In this document: piece by piece, positions 55,186 to 64,000 of the stretch | Layout of the letters: each line of letters opens with the position of its first letter | Numbering within the stretch: position 1 is the first letter of the stretch | Origin: Nocardioides humilatus | GTDB taxonomy: Bacteria > Actinomycetota > Actinomycetes > Propionibacteriales > Nocardioidaceae | Direction: 5' to 3' | DNA: 64,000 bases | NCBI RefSeq assembly: GCF_008373755.1 | Contig: NZ_VUJV01000008.1 | Span: forward strand, 1-64,000 | Program-made: the position numbers and the translations under genes | Notes under the pieces: model-generated | Told to the model about the DNA's origin: nothing | Seen by the model: the letters and a program-made list of their open reading frames with translations, nothing else | Databases searched by the model: none

Positions 55186-55622
55186 ACGCGCTGCGCCTGA
55201 GACTCGGCGAGAACCAGGGCCAGGACCGTCTCGACGGCGGCTGGTGGCCGCACAGCCGCAGCCTCGACACGGAGCTGGGCCAGCTAATCGACAACTTCCC
55301 CAACGGGCGCGTGATTCGCGCGCTCTACTCGCCGCCGGACTGGGACGACACGCCCCGACGCGTCGCCGCCCGGGGCCGCTACGTCAAGACGGGCAACTTC
55401 CCGCGGGACGACACGCACCTGATGTACCTCACGACGTCTGACCGCGTCGTCTACTGCCTTCTCGTCGTGCCGCCCAGCTTCAACGCGTCCCAGGGCGAGG
55501 AAGCGCTGACCGCAGCGTCGACCCGGGGCAACACGCACTCAGCGGGCGACCTGCTCGACACGGTGACCAACGAGCTCGCGGTCGACCAGGCCGCGCTCTG
55601 GACCGACGCGGCCAACAAGTAG
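55182..55622 (+). CDS. DUF5994 family protein, second copy
   Basis: 146 residues, paralogue of the previous protein with DGGWWPHSRSLDTELGQLI and SPPDWDDTP in the same order. Such tandem pairs may form a heterodimer. The open frame continues upstream from 55104 but ATG 55182 is coupled to the first gene (ATGA). Function unknown. Confidence 0.85.
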   Translation: MNALRLRLGENQGQDRLDGGWWPHSRSLDTELGQLIDNFPNGRVIRALYSPPDWDDTPRRVAARGRYVKTGNFPRDDTHLMYLTTSDRVVYCLLVVPPSFNASQGEEALTAASTRGNTHSAGDLLDTVTNELAVDQAALWTDAANK

Positions 55623-55722
55623 GAGCCAGCCCCGAGCGGGCCGCGTGAGGTCGGCACCCGAGGACCGCAGGTCGGTACCTGCGACCGAGGGGTGCGCGCC
55701 CGTCGCTGCCTAGCGTCGAGGC

Positions 55723-56109
55723 ATGCGTTGGATCGCCGCCGTTCTTCTCGTCCTCTACTCCGTCTTCGTCGCTCGATTGACCCTGGCCGACCCGTCGAGC
55801 GGGCAGCCCGTCTTCTCCCTCGCCGACCACTGGGCGACCGTGTTGTCCGGTGGTCGGCTGGACTGGGCCGAGACCGAGGTGCTCGCCAACATCGCGTTGT
55901 TCGCGCCCGCGGGACTTCTCCTGGCGATCGTGCTGCAGCGACCGCTCCTCGCCGCGGTGCTGTGCGTGGTCGCCTCGGCGTGCATCGAGCTGGCCCAGCA
56001 GCGCTGGTTCCCGACGCGGGTCCCGACGGTCGCCGACGTCGAGCACAACAGCCTGGGCGCCGCCCTGGGAGTGGCGGTCGCGTGGGTCGCGCTGCCGGCT
56101 CGGCGCTAG
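55723..56109 (+). CDS. VanZ family membrane protein
   Basis: 128 residues with about four transmembrane helices and the VanZ features EVLANIALFAPAG, ACIELAQQRWFPTR and DVEHNSLGAALG. VanZ members alter envelope glycopeptide sensitivity; for most members the role is unknown. TAGCGT is 6 bases before ATG, so it is leaderless. The next gene starts 9 bases after the stop with its own leaderless promoter. Confidence 0.9.
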   Translation: MRWIAAVLLVLYSVFVARLTLADPSSGQPVFSLADHWATVLSGGRLDWAETEVLANIALFAPAGLLLAIVLQRPLLAAVLCVVASACIELAQQRWFPTRVPTVADVEHNSLGAALGVAVAWVALPARR

Positions 56110-56118
56110 CGTGCTCCC

Positions 56119-57105
56119 GTGAGCAGGACGACCTTGGTGATGGGTGGCAGCGGGTTCCTCGGCTCCCACGTGATCCGCCAACTGGTCGAGCGCGGCGACA
56201 CCGTGCGCGTCTGGCTGCGGCCCTCCAGTTCGGCGGCGGCTCTCGAGGGCCTCGATACCGAGGTGGTCCGAGGAGGGCTCTCCGACGGGGCAGCACTCCG
56301 CGCCGCGATGAAAGGCGTCGACGCCGTGCACTACTGCATCGTCGACACCCGGGCCTGGCTCCGCGACCCCACGCCGCTGTTCGCGACCAACGTCGAGGCG
56401 CTGCGCGGGGTGCTCGACGCCGCGATCGAGGCCCAGGTCCCGAGGTTCGTCTTCTGCAGCACCGTCGGCACGATCGGCATCGTCGATTCCGGGCTCGCCG
56501 ACGAGCAGACCCCGCACGAGTGGCGGCACCTGGGTGGGCCCTACATCGAGACCCGGATCCAGGCAGAGGACCTGGTGCTCGAGGCTGCGCGGGAGCGGGG
56601 GCTGCCGGCCGTCGTACTCAACGTCGGGACGACGTACGGCCCCCGCGACCTCGCCCCGACGCCGCACGGCAAGCTGGTGCGCTCGGCGTCGCGCGGCAAG
56701 ATGGCGGCCTACGTGCGCGGCGCTGCGATGGAGGCCGTCGGGATCGAGGACGCGGCGCGAGCGTTCCTGCTCGCTGAGGAGCGCGGGCGCGTGGGGGAGC
56801 GCTACATCGTCTCCGAGCGCTATCTCCCGATCCGCGAGCTCTTCGAGATCGCCGCCGACGAGGGCGGCGTCGCGCCGCCAAAGGTCGGCCTCACGATCCC
56901 GGTGATGAAGGTGATCGGTGCCGTCGGTACGGCGTGGTCCAAGGTCGCGCGCCGCGACACTGTCGTGACGCTCACCAGCGTGCGGCTGATGCACCTCCAG
57001 TCGGCCCTCGACCACGGGAAGGCCACCCGCGAGCTGGGCTGGGAGCCAGGTCCGACCGAGGACGCCGTACGAGCGGGTGTCCGGTGGTTCAACAACCGAC
57101 ACTGA
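56119..57105 (+). CDS. NAD-dependent epimerase/dehydratase family protein
   Basis: 328 residues, extended SDR. GGSGFLGSHV at 9-18 binds the cofactor. The catalytic Tyr is Y142, but the Lys four residues on is R146 (YIETR). The substrate region and C terminus resemble 3-beta-hydroxysteroid or dihydroflavonol reductase-like proteins. Start GTG 56119 has TAGCGT 6 bases upstream. The Lys-to-Arg change may reduce or alter activity. Confidence 0.87.
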   Translation: MSRTTLVMGGSGFLGSHVIRQLVERGDTVRVWLRPSSSAAALEGLDTEVVRGGLSDGAALRAAMKGVDAVHYCIVDTRAWLRDPTPLFATNVEALRGVLDAAIEAQVPRFVFCSTVGTIGIVDSGLADEQTPHEWRHLGGPYIETRIQAEDLVLEAARERGLPAVVLNVGTTYGPRDLAPTPHGKLVRSASRGKMAAYVRGAAMEAVGIEDAARAFLLAEERGRVGERYIVSERYLPIRELFEIAADEGGVAPPKVGLTIPVMKVIGAVGTAWSKVARRDTVVTLTSVRLMHLQSALDHGKATRELGWEPGPTEDAVRAGVRWFNNRH

Positions 57106-57167
57106 CGTCGCGCCGCGGCAGGCGTTTCGAGATCTGATATCGGTTCCGCCCGGGGTCTTCCCCGTGA

Positions 57168-57181
57168 GTGACGTAGGTCAC
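57168..57181. promoter_or_regulatory. CRP/GlxR-type site
   Basis: GTGA-CG-TA-GG-TCAC matches the GTGA-N6-TCAC core with the central TA of the actinobacterial GlxR consensus. It lies 68 bases before the start chosen for the SGNH-ricin gene. A cAMP-sensing regulator at this place would link the exoenzyme to carbon supply. Confidence 0.55.
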
Positions 57182-57248
57182 CATCCTCGCCTTCGACATC
57201 ATGTCGGGGCGGGACCGTGTCCGCGCCCCCGTCTCCCAGGGGGAAGCA

Positions 57249-58907
57249 GTGCATCAGAGGAAGTGGGCGGCCCTCGTGGCCGCGTCGATCGCCTTCACGG
57301 CAGCCTCGCTCGGCCAGGTGGCCGACGCGCCGGCGGCTGCAGCTGACGGACCGGGAGCAGGGAGTCCCTGGATCGTCTCCCTCGGCGACTCCTACATCTC
57401 CGGGGAGGCAGGGCGGTGGGCCGGCAACACCGGCGGCACCGACGAATACCGGATCGACGCGCTCGGCGGCACGGCGTACTTCGACAACGCCGCCAACAAC
57501 GGCGAGACGGTCAACCGCTGCCACCGCTCGAAGTCGGCGGAGATCCACATCGGTGGGGGAGTCGGCAGCCACAACCTGGCGTGCAGCGGCGCCACGACCC
57601 AGACGCACTGGGACGACGACCGCTTCAAGCCCGGCCTCGACCAGTACGCCGACGCCAACGGCAACTGGGGCCAGACCGGGCTGCTCCGTGAGTTCGCCAA
57701 GACCCACAACGTGAAGATGGTCGTCGTCAGCATCGGCGGCAACGACTTCGGCTTCGCCGACATCGTCCAGAACTGCGTCGTCGACTTCCTCTACTCGCCG
57801 AGCTCCTCGCCGGACTACTGCTACGACGACAACACCACGACGTCGCGCATCAACACCTCCAACGCGGCGACCGTCCGCACCAAGATCAAGGAAGCCCTGC
57901 AGCGTGTCGACGTCGCGATGCAGCAGGCCGGCTACAGCTCGTCGGACTGGACCCTGCTCCTCCAGAACTACCCGATGCCGCTCGAGCGGTCGACCGAAGC
58001 GCGCTACGGCGACTCCGGCTACACCGCCCAGAGCACGGGCGGCTGCGGCTTCTGGCGCAGGGACCTCGACTACGCCAACGAGACGATGCTCCCGCTGATC
58101 AACAGCACGGTCTGGGGCGCTGCTGACGACTCGGGGCTGACCAACATCAAGCGGCTCGACGTCAGCCACGCGATGGACAACCACAAGCTGTGCCAGCGCG
58201 GCGTCACCCTGGCCGAGGACCTGGGCTACTCCTCGCCGTGGGCCAACGCCGACGTCCCCAACGGGGAGGAGTGGGTCAACCAGATCCACACGGTCTCCAC
58301 GGCCAACACCAACTTCTTCATCCAGGAGTCGCTGCACCCGAACTACTGGGGCCAGCTCGCGCTGCGCAACTGTGTGCGGCAGGCATGGAACGGCGGCAAC
58401 GTCCAGAGCGGCGCCTGCCAGCCGTCGTACGCCTGGGGCAAGAACGGGTACGGCGAGCCGAACATGACGTTCTCCTCGACCTACGCGTCGGGTTACCAGC
58501 CTCCCCGGCGGCTGTTCAACATCGGCGGCGCACCGTCGAAGCGGTGTGTCGACGTGCCCGGCAACTCCGGCTCGTCGGGCACCGTGCTGACCCTGTGGGA
58601 CTGCCACGGCGGCGGCAACCAGAACTTCACCTACGACCTGAGCACCAAGGCGATCAAGGGGTTCGCGACCCAGAACGGTCTGTGCTGGGGCCTCCAGAAC
58701 GACGCGACGGGCTGGGGCACGAAGGTCGTCATGCAGAGCTGCAACAGCGGCAACCCCCGCCAGCGCTGGACCCTGGGTGCCAACAAGCAGATCGTCAACG
58801 ACGCGACCGGACTCTGTGTCGACGCCAACGGGGGCGGCACCGGCAACGGCACGCAACTGCTGATCTGGGGCTGCGGCGGCCAGGCCAACCAGCAGTGGTG
58901 GTACTGA
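57249..58907 (+). CDS. Secreted SGNH hydrolase with ricin-type lectin domain
   Basis: 552 residues. Signal peptide (1-32), SGNH esterase domain (about 40-390): Ser in SLGDSYISGEAG, Gly-Asn block GGNDFGF, catalytic Asp-His in SLHPNYWGQ. A ricin beta-trefoil (about 420-552) with three QxW-type repeats (ending NQQWWY) binds sugars. Paired Cys suggest disulfides. It should deacylate a polysaccharide or lipid while held to a glycan. GTG 57249 has GGGGGAA upstream and starts the signal peptide. A CRP/GlxR-type site lies before it. Confidence 0.9.
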   Translation: MHQRKWAALVAASIAFTAASLGQVADAPAAAADGPGAGSPWIVSLGDSYISGEAGRWAGNTGGTDEYRIDALGGTAYFDNAANNGETVNRCHRSKSAEIHIGGGVGSHNLACSGATTQTHWDDDRFKPGLDQYADANGNWGQTGLLREFAKTHNVKMVVVSIGGNDFGFADIVQNCVVDFLYSPSSSPDYCYDDNTTTSRINTSNAATVRTKIKEALQRVDVAMQQAGYSSSDWTLLLQNYPMPLERSTEARYGDSGYTAQSTGGCGFWRRDLDYANETMLPLINSTVWGAADDSGLTNIKRLDVSHAMDNHKLCQRGVTLAEDLGYSSPWANADVPNGEEWVNQIHTVSTANTNFFIQESLHPNYWGQLALRNCVRQAWNGGNVQSGACQPSYAWGKNGYGEPNMTFSSTYASGYQPPRRLFNIGGAPSKRCVDVPGNSGSSGTVLTLWDCHGGGNQNFTYDLSTKAIKGFATQNGLCWGLQNDATGWGTKVVMQSCNSGNPRQRWTLGANKQIVNDATGLCVDANGGGTGNGTQLLIWGCGGQANQQWWY

Positions 58908-58913
58908 CCTGAC

Positions 58914-59780
58914 CTACGAGTCGGCCAGGCGCTCGGGCGCCTGCGCCGCTCGGTGCCGGCCGGCCATCCGGTTGATGCGCAGCAGCATGGCTGCCGAGGG
59001 GGTCACCGACCCGGCGACATAGGTCGAGAGGCGCGAGGGCGACGTGCCGACGAGGGCAGCGAACTCCCGCTGCTTGAGTCCGGTGGTGGCGATCGTGCTG
59101 CGGATGTGGTCCGCCACCGCGCGTCGCTCGTCCTCTTCCACGATCTGGCGACACTTCGCGATCAGCTGGCGCACGCCTTCGAACTCGCCGGGGCGCCGGT
59201 CAGGATCGACGAGGGTCAGGTGGACCTCGTTGCGACCCGACCACGGCTGGTCGAGCGCGGCCGCGATGAGGCGGCGCCAGTGGACGACGTGGTCCTCGTG
59301 GAAGAGCTTGATCACGTCCTGCTCGGTCTGGAGCACGGGCACCGGGCCGTCGCCGCCGTCGTCGATGACGAGCAGCCGATGAGCTGCTTCGCTGCAGACC
59401 TCGCGCAGCTCGAGCGACTCGTGCGTGAGGCTGCCGGGCGTCCGCGATGCGCGACCCCACGCCCGGTGCCCGAGGTTGCGGACGAGGGCTGTTGTCAGCG
59501 GGCGCCCTTCGCGAGTGTCGATGGGACGCAGCACCCGCTCCTGCAGCGACGCCGCCGAGGCCGCACCGAGCTCGCTGACGATCTCTTGCAGGTCGAGGAC
59601 GTCCTGGTCCTCGTCGAAGTGGATGATCCCCAGTGCGTTGGCCAGTGTCGCGAGCCGGACCGAGTAGCCCCGACCCTCGACCTGCCGCATCGCGGCGCGC
59701 GCGCCCGACCAGGACTGCTCCGCAGCACTCTGAGCGCTGATGCGCGCCTCGAGGCGCTCGACGACTCCCGACGTCGACAT
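58914..59780 (-). CDS. Regulator with C-terminal XRE-type helix-turn-helix
   Basis: 288 residues. The C-terminal 55 residues (TGLKQREFAALVGTSPSRLS, then TYVAGSVTPSA) form a lambda-repressor-like HTH. The first 220 residues are helical with no recognised domain. Having the HTH last is unusual; most XRE proteins have it first. The gene overlaps its SnoaL-like neighbour (ATGA), whose product starts the operon. Targets unknown. Confidence 0.8.
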   Translation of the reverse strand: MSTSGVVERLEARISAQSAAEQSWSGARAAMRQVEGRGYSVRLATLANALGIIHFDEDQDVLDLQEIVSELGAASAASLQERVLRPIDTREGRPLTTALVRNLGHRAWGRASRTPGSLTHESLELREVCSEAAHRLLVIDDGGDGPVPVLQTEQDVIKLFHEDHVVHWRRLIAAALDQPWSGRNEVHLTLVDPDRRPGEFEGVRQLIAKCRQIVEEDERRAVADHIRSTIATTGLKQREFAALVGTSPSRLSTYVAGSVTPSAAMLLRINRMAGRHRAAQAPERLADS

Positions 59781-60355
59781 CAGCGCGGACGGTGGCGCTC
59801 GTAGGCGTAGCCCGGGAAGTCCGGCGCCGTCGTCTCGGTGATGCGCGGGTCCGGTGCCGTGCCGGACATGCTGAGCATCCCCGCGACGGCGCGACCGAAG
59901 GTGAACCAGTTGCGCGGGTCCTTGAGGTTGATGCCGCCGAGCAGCTGCGTGACCAGGCTGAGCCGGTCGAAGTAGACGCGCTCGCAGACCAGGTTGTCGT
60001 CCTCGTCGAAGATGAAGAAGGCGGTCATCCGCGTCCGGTGCCTGCTGCCCGTCGCCGGCATCTTGCCCAGGGGGCCGAGGTGGGTGCCCATCAGCCAGAA
60101 CTCGACGATGACCGCGTCGTCGCTGTGGCGCAGCGCGATGATCTCGTGGTCCTGGTCGGGAAACGCCACCCTCGTGTCGTGGTAGTAGGCCCGCACGTCG
60201 GTGTCGCCGTCGTGCACCAACAGCATCGGGATCAGCTCGTAGTGCGGGTGCGGGAACGTCGACAGGGTCTGGTCCCAGTCCTGCGCCACCTCGTCGTGGA
60301 AGTGGTCGAGCACGAGCTTCTCGCGCGCTGCGCGTTGGTCGGGCGTCGGCGTCAT
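59780..60355 (-). CDS. SnoaL/NTF2-like protein
   Basis: 191 residues. A cone-shaped NTF2-like fold is suggested by the N-terminal helices, DGDTDVRAYYHD, IVEFWLMGTHLG and DEDDNLVCERVYFD. Members are small-molecule cyclases, isomerases or ligand binders. AGGAGG lies 6 bases before ATG 60355 and TAATCT further up could be the -10, so the transcript has a leader. First gene of a two-gene operon with the C-terminal-HTH regulator. Confidence 0.8.
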   Translation of the reverse strand: MTPTPDQRAAREKLVLDHFHDEVAQDWDQTLSTFPHPHYELIPMLLVHDGDTDVRAYYHDTRVAFPDQDHEIIALRHSDDAVIVEFWLMGTHLGPLGKMPATGSRHRTRMTAFFIFDEDDNLVCERVYFDRLSLVTQLLGGINLKDPRNWFTFGRAVAGMLSMSGTAPDPRITETTAPDFPGYAYERHRPR

Positions 60356-60393
60356 CGGGCCTCCTGTTGGTCGCGGTCAGAGATTAGCCCTGA

Positions 60394-60861
60394 TCACAGG
60401 TCCCGTTCGTAGGCCCACATGACCGGGCCGCCCTCGCCCTCCGTACGGCGGAAACCGGCCGCCTCGTAGGCACGTTGCGCCTGCCGGTCCTCCTCGCTGG
60501 TGATCAGGAAGGCGTAGTCAGCACCGGCCGCCCGCGATGCCTCGAGGACGGCGGCCAACAGCTCACGCCCGAACCCCTGACCGCGGCGCGCGGGCACGAC
60601 GTACAGCTCGGCCAGGTAGGCCTCGAGCGCATCGCTCCACAACGACGCCTGCAGTCGTACGACGGCCACGCCCACCGGTCCGCCGACGTCGTCGGTGCAC
60701 AGCAGCACGGTCGCGTTGCCGTCGGCGATCCGCCGTTGGAGGAGGGAGGCCAGCTCCTCCGGCGCAGGGGCCGGCTCGTCGTACTCCTCGTTGAAATCCC
60801 GCAGCAGGTGCGCGACGGCGGCCAGCTGCTCGTCGTCGACGGGCGTCACGGTGGTGATCAC
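60394..60861 (-). CDS. GNAT family N-acetyltransferase
   Basis: 155 residues. Acetyl-CoA motif VVPARRGQGFGRELL (Q/RxxGxG/A), then SEEDRQAQRAYEAAGFRRTEG. Substrate unknown. GTG 60861 has TATTTT 6 bases upstream; this start was chosen against the longer frame to 61149. Confidence 0.9.
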   Translation of the reverse strand: MITTVTPVDDEQLAAVAHLLRDFNEEYDEPAPAPEELASLLQRRIADGNATVLLCTDDVGGPVGVAVVRLQASLWSDALEAYLAELYVVPARRGQGFGRELLAAVLEASRAAGADYAFLITSEEDRQAQRAYEAAGFRRTEGEGGPVMWAYERDL

Positions 60862-60928
60862 CGGGCAAAAATACCGCCGGGACGGGCGCGACCCCCGAGA
60901 GTCGGCGCCCGCCCCGGACGGGAGCGGA

Positions 60929-61219
60929 TCAGAGAGCGCAGTCGGTGGTGGCCTTCGCGACCTCGTCGGTGATCTCGGCGACCTCATCCGCGTCCAGGTC
61001 CGACTGGTCGTCGTCGGCGAGCGCGTTGAGCTGGTCGTCCGACAGGTCGGAGTCGACCAGCTTGTCCGCGATGCAGTCGGCGAGCTTCGCATCGAGGCCG
61101 CCCTTGTCCTGCAGCGAGTCGGAAATGTCGTCGGCGGACGGGGCGCCACCGCCGCACGCCGTAAGGACGGAACCAGCGGTGATGAGGGTGGCGGCCAGGG
61201 CCGCGATCGAGCGCTTCAT
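60929..61219 (-). CDS. Small acidic lipoprotein
   Basis: 96 residues. Lipobox LTAC places the lipid Cys near residue 22. The mature part is highly acidic (Asp-rich, DDDQSDLDADEV). Probably attached to the outer membrane leaflet. GAAGGAAG precedes ATG 61219. Function unknown. Confidence 0.8.
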   Translation of the reverse strand: MKRSIAALAATLITAGSVLTACGGGAPSADDISDSLQDKGGLDAKLADCIADKLVDSDLSDDQLNALADDDQSDLDADEVAEITDEVAKATTDCAL

Positions 61220-61320
61220 GTGTAACTTCCTTCTGTCGGGGAGCCGTGTGAGGGACGTTAACGGCATTCCGGACGCACAGCCACGAACGTCGAGTGCAAA
61301 ATTTGGGGGAGGATGGGTGC

Positions 61321-62658
61321 ATGGACGGCGAACACAGCGCACCTACCCCGGCTCCGGCTGCCGAGGTCGTCGACATCTGCCGTGACCTGATCCGGATGGA
61401 CACCTCGAATTTCGGGTCCGACGACGGGCCGGGGGAGCGGAAGGCTGCCGAGCACGTCGCCGCGCTGCTCGAGGAGGTCGGCATCCCGACCCAGATCATC
61501 GAGACCGCCCCTGGCCGCACCAACGTGGTGGCCCGGTGGGGTGGCGACGGCACGCGGGACGACGCCCTCCTCGTGCACGGCCACCTCGACGTCGTCCCCG
61601 CAGAAGCGGAGGACTGGAGCGTCCACCCCTTCAGCGGCGAGGTGCAGGACTGCCAACAAGGTGGACTCAGCGTGTGGGGCCGAGGCGCGGTCGACATGAA
61701 GGACTTCGATGCCATGCTGCTGTCGGTCGTCCGCGACCGCCAGCGGACCGGTCGCCCTCCTGCCCGGCCGATCGTGCTCTGCTTCACCGCTGACGAGGAG
61801 GCCGGTGGCCACCTGGGCGCCGAGCTGCTCGTCCGCGACCACGCTGAGGTGTTCGAAGGCTGCACGGAGGCCGTGGGGGAGGTCGGCGGCTTCAGCACGA
61901 CCGTGCGTGGTCAGCGGCTCTACCTCATCGAGGCCGCCGAGAAGGGCATGGCGTGGATGCGCCTGACCGCCCGAGGTCGGGCCGGCCATGGCTCGATGAT
62001 CAACGCCGACAACGCCGTCACCCGGATCGCCGAGGCGGTCGCGCGGATCGGTGCCTACGAGTGGCCGGTGCGGCTCACCCCGACCATGCGCACCCTGCTC
62101 GGCACGGTCGGCACCCTCGCCGGGGTCGATGCCACTCCCGACAACGCGCGCGAGCTCGTCGAGGAGTTCGGCGGAGCGACGCGAATGCTGGGCGCGGTCC
62201 TCAGCAACACGACCAACCCGACGATGCTCGGCGCCGGCTACAAGGTCAACGTGGTCCCGACCGAGGCGACCGCCCACGTCGACGGTCGCTTCCTGCCCGG
62301 CTTCGAGGACGAGTTCTTCCGCACCCTGGCCGAGCTCTGCGGAGACGACGTCAGCGTCGACTACGTCTCCAACCAGGCGCCCTGGGAGACGCCGTACGAC
62401 GGCGCGCTGGTCGACGCGATGACCCGCTCCCTGCTCGCGGAGGATCCCGACGCACTGGTGGCGCCTTTCCTCATGAGCGGCGGCACCGACGCCAAGCACT
62501 TCCGCAAGCTCGGCATGAGCAGCTTCGGCTTCACGCCGCTGCGGCTGCCCGAGGACCTCGACTTCACGGCGCTCTTCCACGGCGTGGACGAGCGGGTGCC
62601 GGTGGACGCCCTGGAGTTCGGGGCACGGGTGCTGGACCGGTTCCTCGACCAGGTCTGA
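61321..62658 (+). CDS. M20 family metallopeptidase (ArgE/DapE-like)
   Basis: 445 residues. Zinc site motifs HGHLDVVP, GRGAVDMKDF (shared Asp) and FTADEEAGG (catalytic Glu), followed by a dimerisation domain and a final HG zinc ligand in FHGVDE. Actinobacterial members of this group hydrolyse dipeptides or acylated amino acids. ATG 61321 follows GGGGAGG; the longer frame from GTG 61294 is less likely. Confidence 0.92.
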   Translation: MDGEHSAPTPAPAAEVVDICRDLIRMDTSNFGSDDGPGERKAAEHVAALLEEVGIPTQIIETAPGRTNVVARWGGDGTRDDALLVHGHLDVVPAEAEDWSVHPFSGEVQDCQQGGLSVWGRGAVDMKDFDAMLLSVVRDRQRTGRPPARPIVLCFTADEEAGGHLGAELLVRDHAEVFEGCTEAVGEVGGFSTTVRGQRLYLIEAAEKGMAWMRLTARGRAGHGSMINADNAVTRIAEAVARIGAYEWPVRLTPTMRTLLGTVGTLAGVDATPDNARELVEEFGGATRMLGAVLSNTTNPTMLGAGYKVNVVPTEATAHVDGRFLPGFEDEFFRTLAELCGDDVSVDYVSNQAPWETPYDGALVDAMTRSLLAEDPDALVAPFLMSGGTDAKHFRKLGMSSFGFTPLRLPEDLDFTALFHGVDERVPVDALEFGARVLDRFLDQV

Positions 62659-62665
62659 CACCCGA

Positions 62666-62866
62666 TCAGGCGGTGCGGACCGCCCGGATGATCTTGCGGC
62701 GCAGGATGACGCGACGCGTGCCGTCGGCGGAGATGCGCACGCGGACCAGCTCCCAGCCGCCGTGCTCGGCGCGCTCGACGAGCAGCTTGGTGACGACGTT
62801 GCGGGGGTACTCGCGCGAGAAGGTGACCTTCTCGAACTGCCACTCGACCCCGCCGGTCCGCATCAT
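62666..62866 (-). CDS. DUF5703 family protein
   Basis: 66 residues, basic C terminus (RVILRRKIIRAVR) after a beta-rich core with WQFEKVTFSREYP. Small actinobacterial family of unknown role. ATG 62866 overlaps the aldo/keto reductase stop by 4 bases. Confidence 0.85.
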   Translation of the reverse strand: MMRTGGVEWQFEKVTFSREYPRNVVTKLLVERAEHGGWELVRVRISADGTRRVILRRKIIRAVRTA

Positions 62867-63813
62867 GCGAGCTCCGACACGTCGTCGAGGGCTTCGCGGA
62901 TCTCGGGGGGCAGCTCCTTGTCCTCGACGCCGAGTGCTCCCTTGAGCTGAGCGGCCGTACGCGCGCCCACGATCGGTGCAGTCACCCCGGGCCGGTCGCG
63001 GACCCAGGCGAGGGCGACCTCGAGCGGCGTCCAGTCGAGGCCGTCAGCGGCCCGGACAACGGCTTCGACGATGCCGCGGCTGCGCTCGTCGAGGTAGCGC
63101 TCGACGAAGGAGGCGAAGACCGGGGAGGCGGCGCGGGAGTCGCCCGGGATGCCGGTGCGGTACTTGCCCGTCAGGACGCCCCGACCGAGCGGTGACCAGG
63201 GAAGGATGCCGAGACCGAGCGCGGCGCTGGCAGGGACGACTTCCCGCTCGATCTCGCGGTTGACCAGGGAGTACTCGACCTGGGTCGAGACGAGCGGTGC
63301 GCGGCCGGCCCCGGCGCGCTGCCAGGTGGCGGCCTGCGCGGTCTGCCAGCCGGTGTAGTTGGAGATGCCGACGTAGGTGGCCCGGCCGGACGACACCGCG
63401 GCGTCGAGGGCGCCGAGGGTCTCCTCGAGCGGCGCCTCGTCGCTCCAGATGTGCACCTGCCAGAGGTCGACATGGTCGACACCCATCCGCCGCAGCGACG
63501 TGTCGAGACCGTTGAGGAGCGCTCGCCGTGAGGTGTCGACGGCGCGCTCGTGCCCGCGTCGCCAGATGCCGGCCTTCGTGGCCAGCACGACGTCCTCACG
63601 ACGGACGACGTCGCCCAGAAGCGCGCCGACCTGCTCCTCGGAGCGGCCGTCGGTGTAGCCCGCGGCGGTGTCGATCAAGGTGCCACCGGCCTCGCAGAAG
63701 GCGATCAGCTGGTCGCGCGCCTCGTGCTCGTCGGTGTCCTTGCCCCAGGTCATGGTGCCCAGACCCAGCCGCGACACCCGGAGACCGCTGCTGCCGACGT
63801 ACCGCTGCTGCAT
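62863..63813 (-). CDS. Aldo/keto reductase
   Basis: 316 residues. Catalytic Tyr in GYTDGRSEE, Lys in ATKAG, His in WQVHIWSD, and NADPH site residues in [12 protein letters not shown]. The Asp of the tetrad is in IDTAAGYT. Reduces carbonyls with NADPH; substrate unknown. TACGTT is 7 bases before ATG. Next comes DUF5703. Confidence 0.93.
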   Translation of the reverse strand: MQQRYVGSSGLRVSRLGLGTMTWGKDTDEHEARDQLIAFCEAGGTLIDTAAGYTDGRSEEQVGALLGDVVRREDVVLATKAGIWRRGHERAVDTSRRALLNGLDTSLRRMGVDHVDLWQVHIWSDEAPLEETLGALDAAVSSGRATYVGISNYTGWQTAQAATWQRAGAGRAPLVSTQVEYSLVNREIEREVVPASAALGLGILPWSPLGRGVLTGKYRTGIPGDSRAASPVFASFVERYLDERSRGIVEAVVRAADGLDWTPLEVALAWVRDRPGVTAPIVGARTAAQLKGALGVEDKELPPEIREALDDVSELA

Positions 63814-63888
63814 GAAGGAAAACGTAGCCCCTCTGCCTGGCGGGTCGGCTCACGGCTCGCCCACCAGCGTTCCGTAGGATCCTTCGAC

Positions 63889-64000
63889 GTGGCGGACTTC
63901 CTGCAGGCCCTGGTCCTCGGCACCCTGCAGGGGCTGACGGAGTTCTTGCCGATCTCCAGCAGCGCCCACCTGCGGATCTTTCCCGACCTGTTCGGGTGGG
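63889..64000 (+). CDS. uppP: Undecaprenyl-diphosphatase, start only (cut by window edge)
   Basis: 37 residues seen. [19 protein letters not shown] continues into PISSSAHL, the conserved N-terminal motif of UppP/BacA, which recycles the lipid carrier for peptidoglycan. GTG 63889 has TAGGAT 8 bases upstream. The gene continues past 64000. Confidence 0.9.
   Translation, partial: MADFLQALVLGTLQGLTEFLPISSSAHLRIFPDLFGW

Noticed and set aside
63889-64000. Truncated uppP pseudogene
   Set aside because: The frame is open to the window edge and the conserved motif is intact; it is cut only by the window.

Overview
The window is GC-rich actinobacterial chromosome. Gene content and style (mabA-inhA-like fatty acid genes, EF-G2, GuaB1, tandem DUF5994 genes, DUF5703, DUF3099, Ca-binding repeat exoproteins, many leaderless genes) fit Nocardioides or a close relative in the Nocardioidaceae. 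That assignment is inference; there is no rRNA. About 64 protein genes and one tRNA fill almost all of the 64 kb, and no gene-free stretch exceeds 300 bases. I see no insertion sequence, prophage, CRISPR array or integron.

Layout. 0-2 kb: QueA-like protein and an SDR behind a MerR-type promoter. 2-7.2 kb: secreted GH9 glycosidase, then glycerol kinase and glycerol-3-phosphate dehydrogenase. 7.2-15.6 kb: secreted repeat proteins, an atypical SDR, SURF1, MoaA and a 1061-residue exoprotein. 15.7-18.1 kb: small conserved genes, dodecin, FabG and InhA/FabI. 18-27.4 kb: SixA, SerB, an ABC ATPase, a TauE-type transporter, a SpoIIE-type phosphatase and the CE1758/CE1759 luciferase-like monooxygenase plus FMN reductase pair. 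27.4-34.9 kb: EF-G2-like GTPase, PEBP protein, CysG-type tetrapyrrole enzyme, SpoU methyltransferase and hydrolases.

34.9-39.1 kb holds the most interesting locus: a response regulator with two receivers fused in one chain, divergent from two paralogous membrane histidine kinases. The first kinase keeps the phospho-acceptor His but has lost the ATP-binding motifs. The second keeps the ATP-binding motifs but has Arg in place of the His. Neither looks able to autophosphorylate alone, so they probably work as an obligate pair. A perfect 9-base inverted repeat spans their shared control region.

39-51 kb: peptide deformylase, two acyl-CoA dehydrogenases behind a palindromic operator, a P-loop/LLM fusion, galactokinase, GuaB1, a nucleosidase, a repeat exoprotein, and a Ser/Thr kinase coupled to an ECF sigma factor and a secreted Ca-binding protein. 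51-64 kb: HNH nuclease, M23 peptidase with a structured leader, tRNA-Leu(GAG), DUF5994 pair, SGNH-ricin exoenzyme, HTH regulator, GNAT, M20 peptidase, aldo/keto reductase, and the start of uppP at the right edge.

A recurring promoter form is a TANNNT -10 box placed 6-8 bases before ATG or GTG. It occurs at 23 starts here and implies that many transcripts are leaderless. This was used to choose several start codons.
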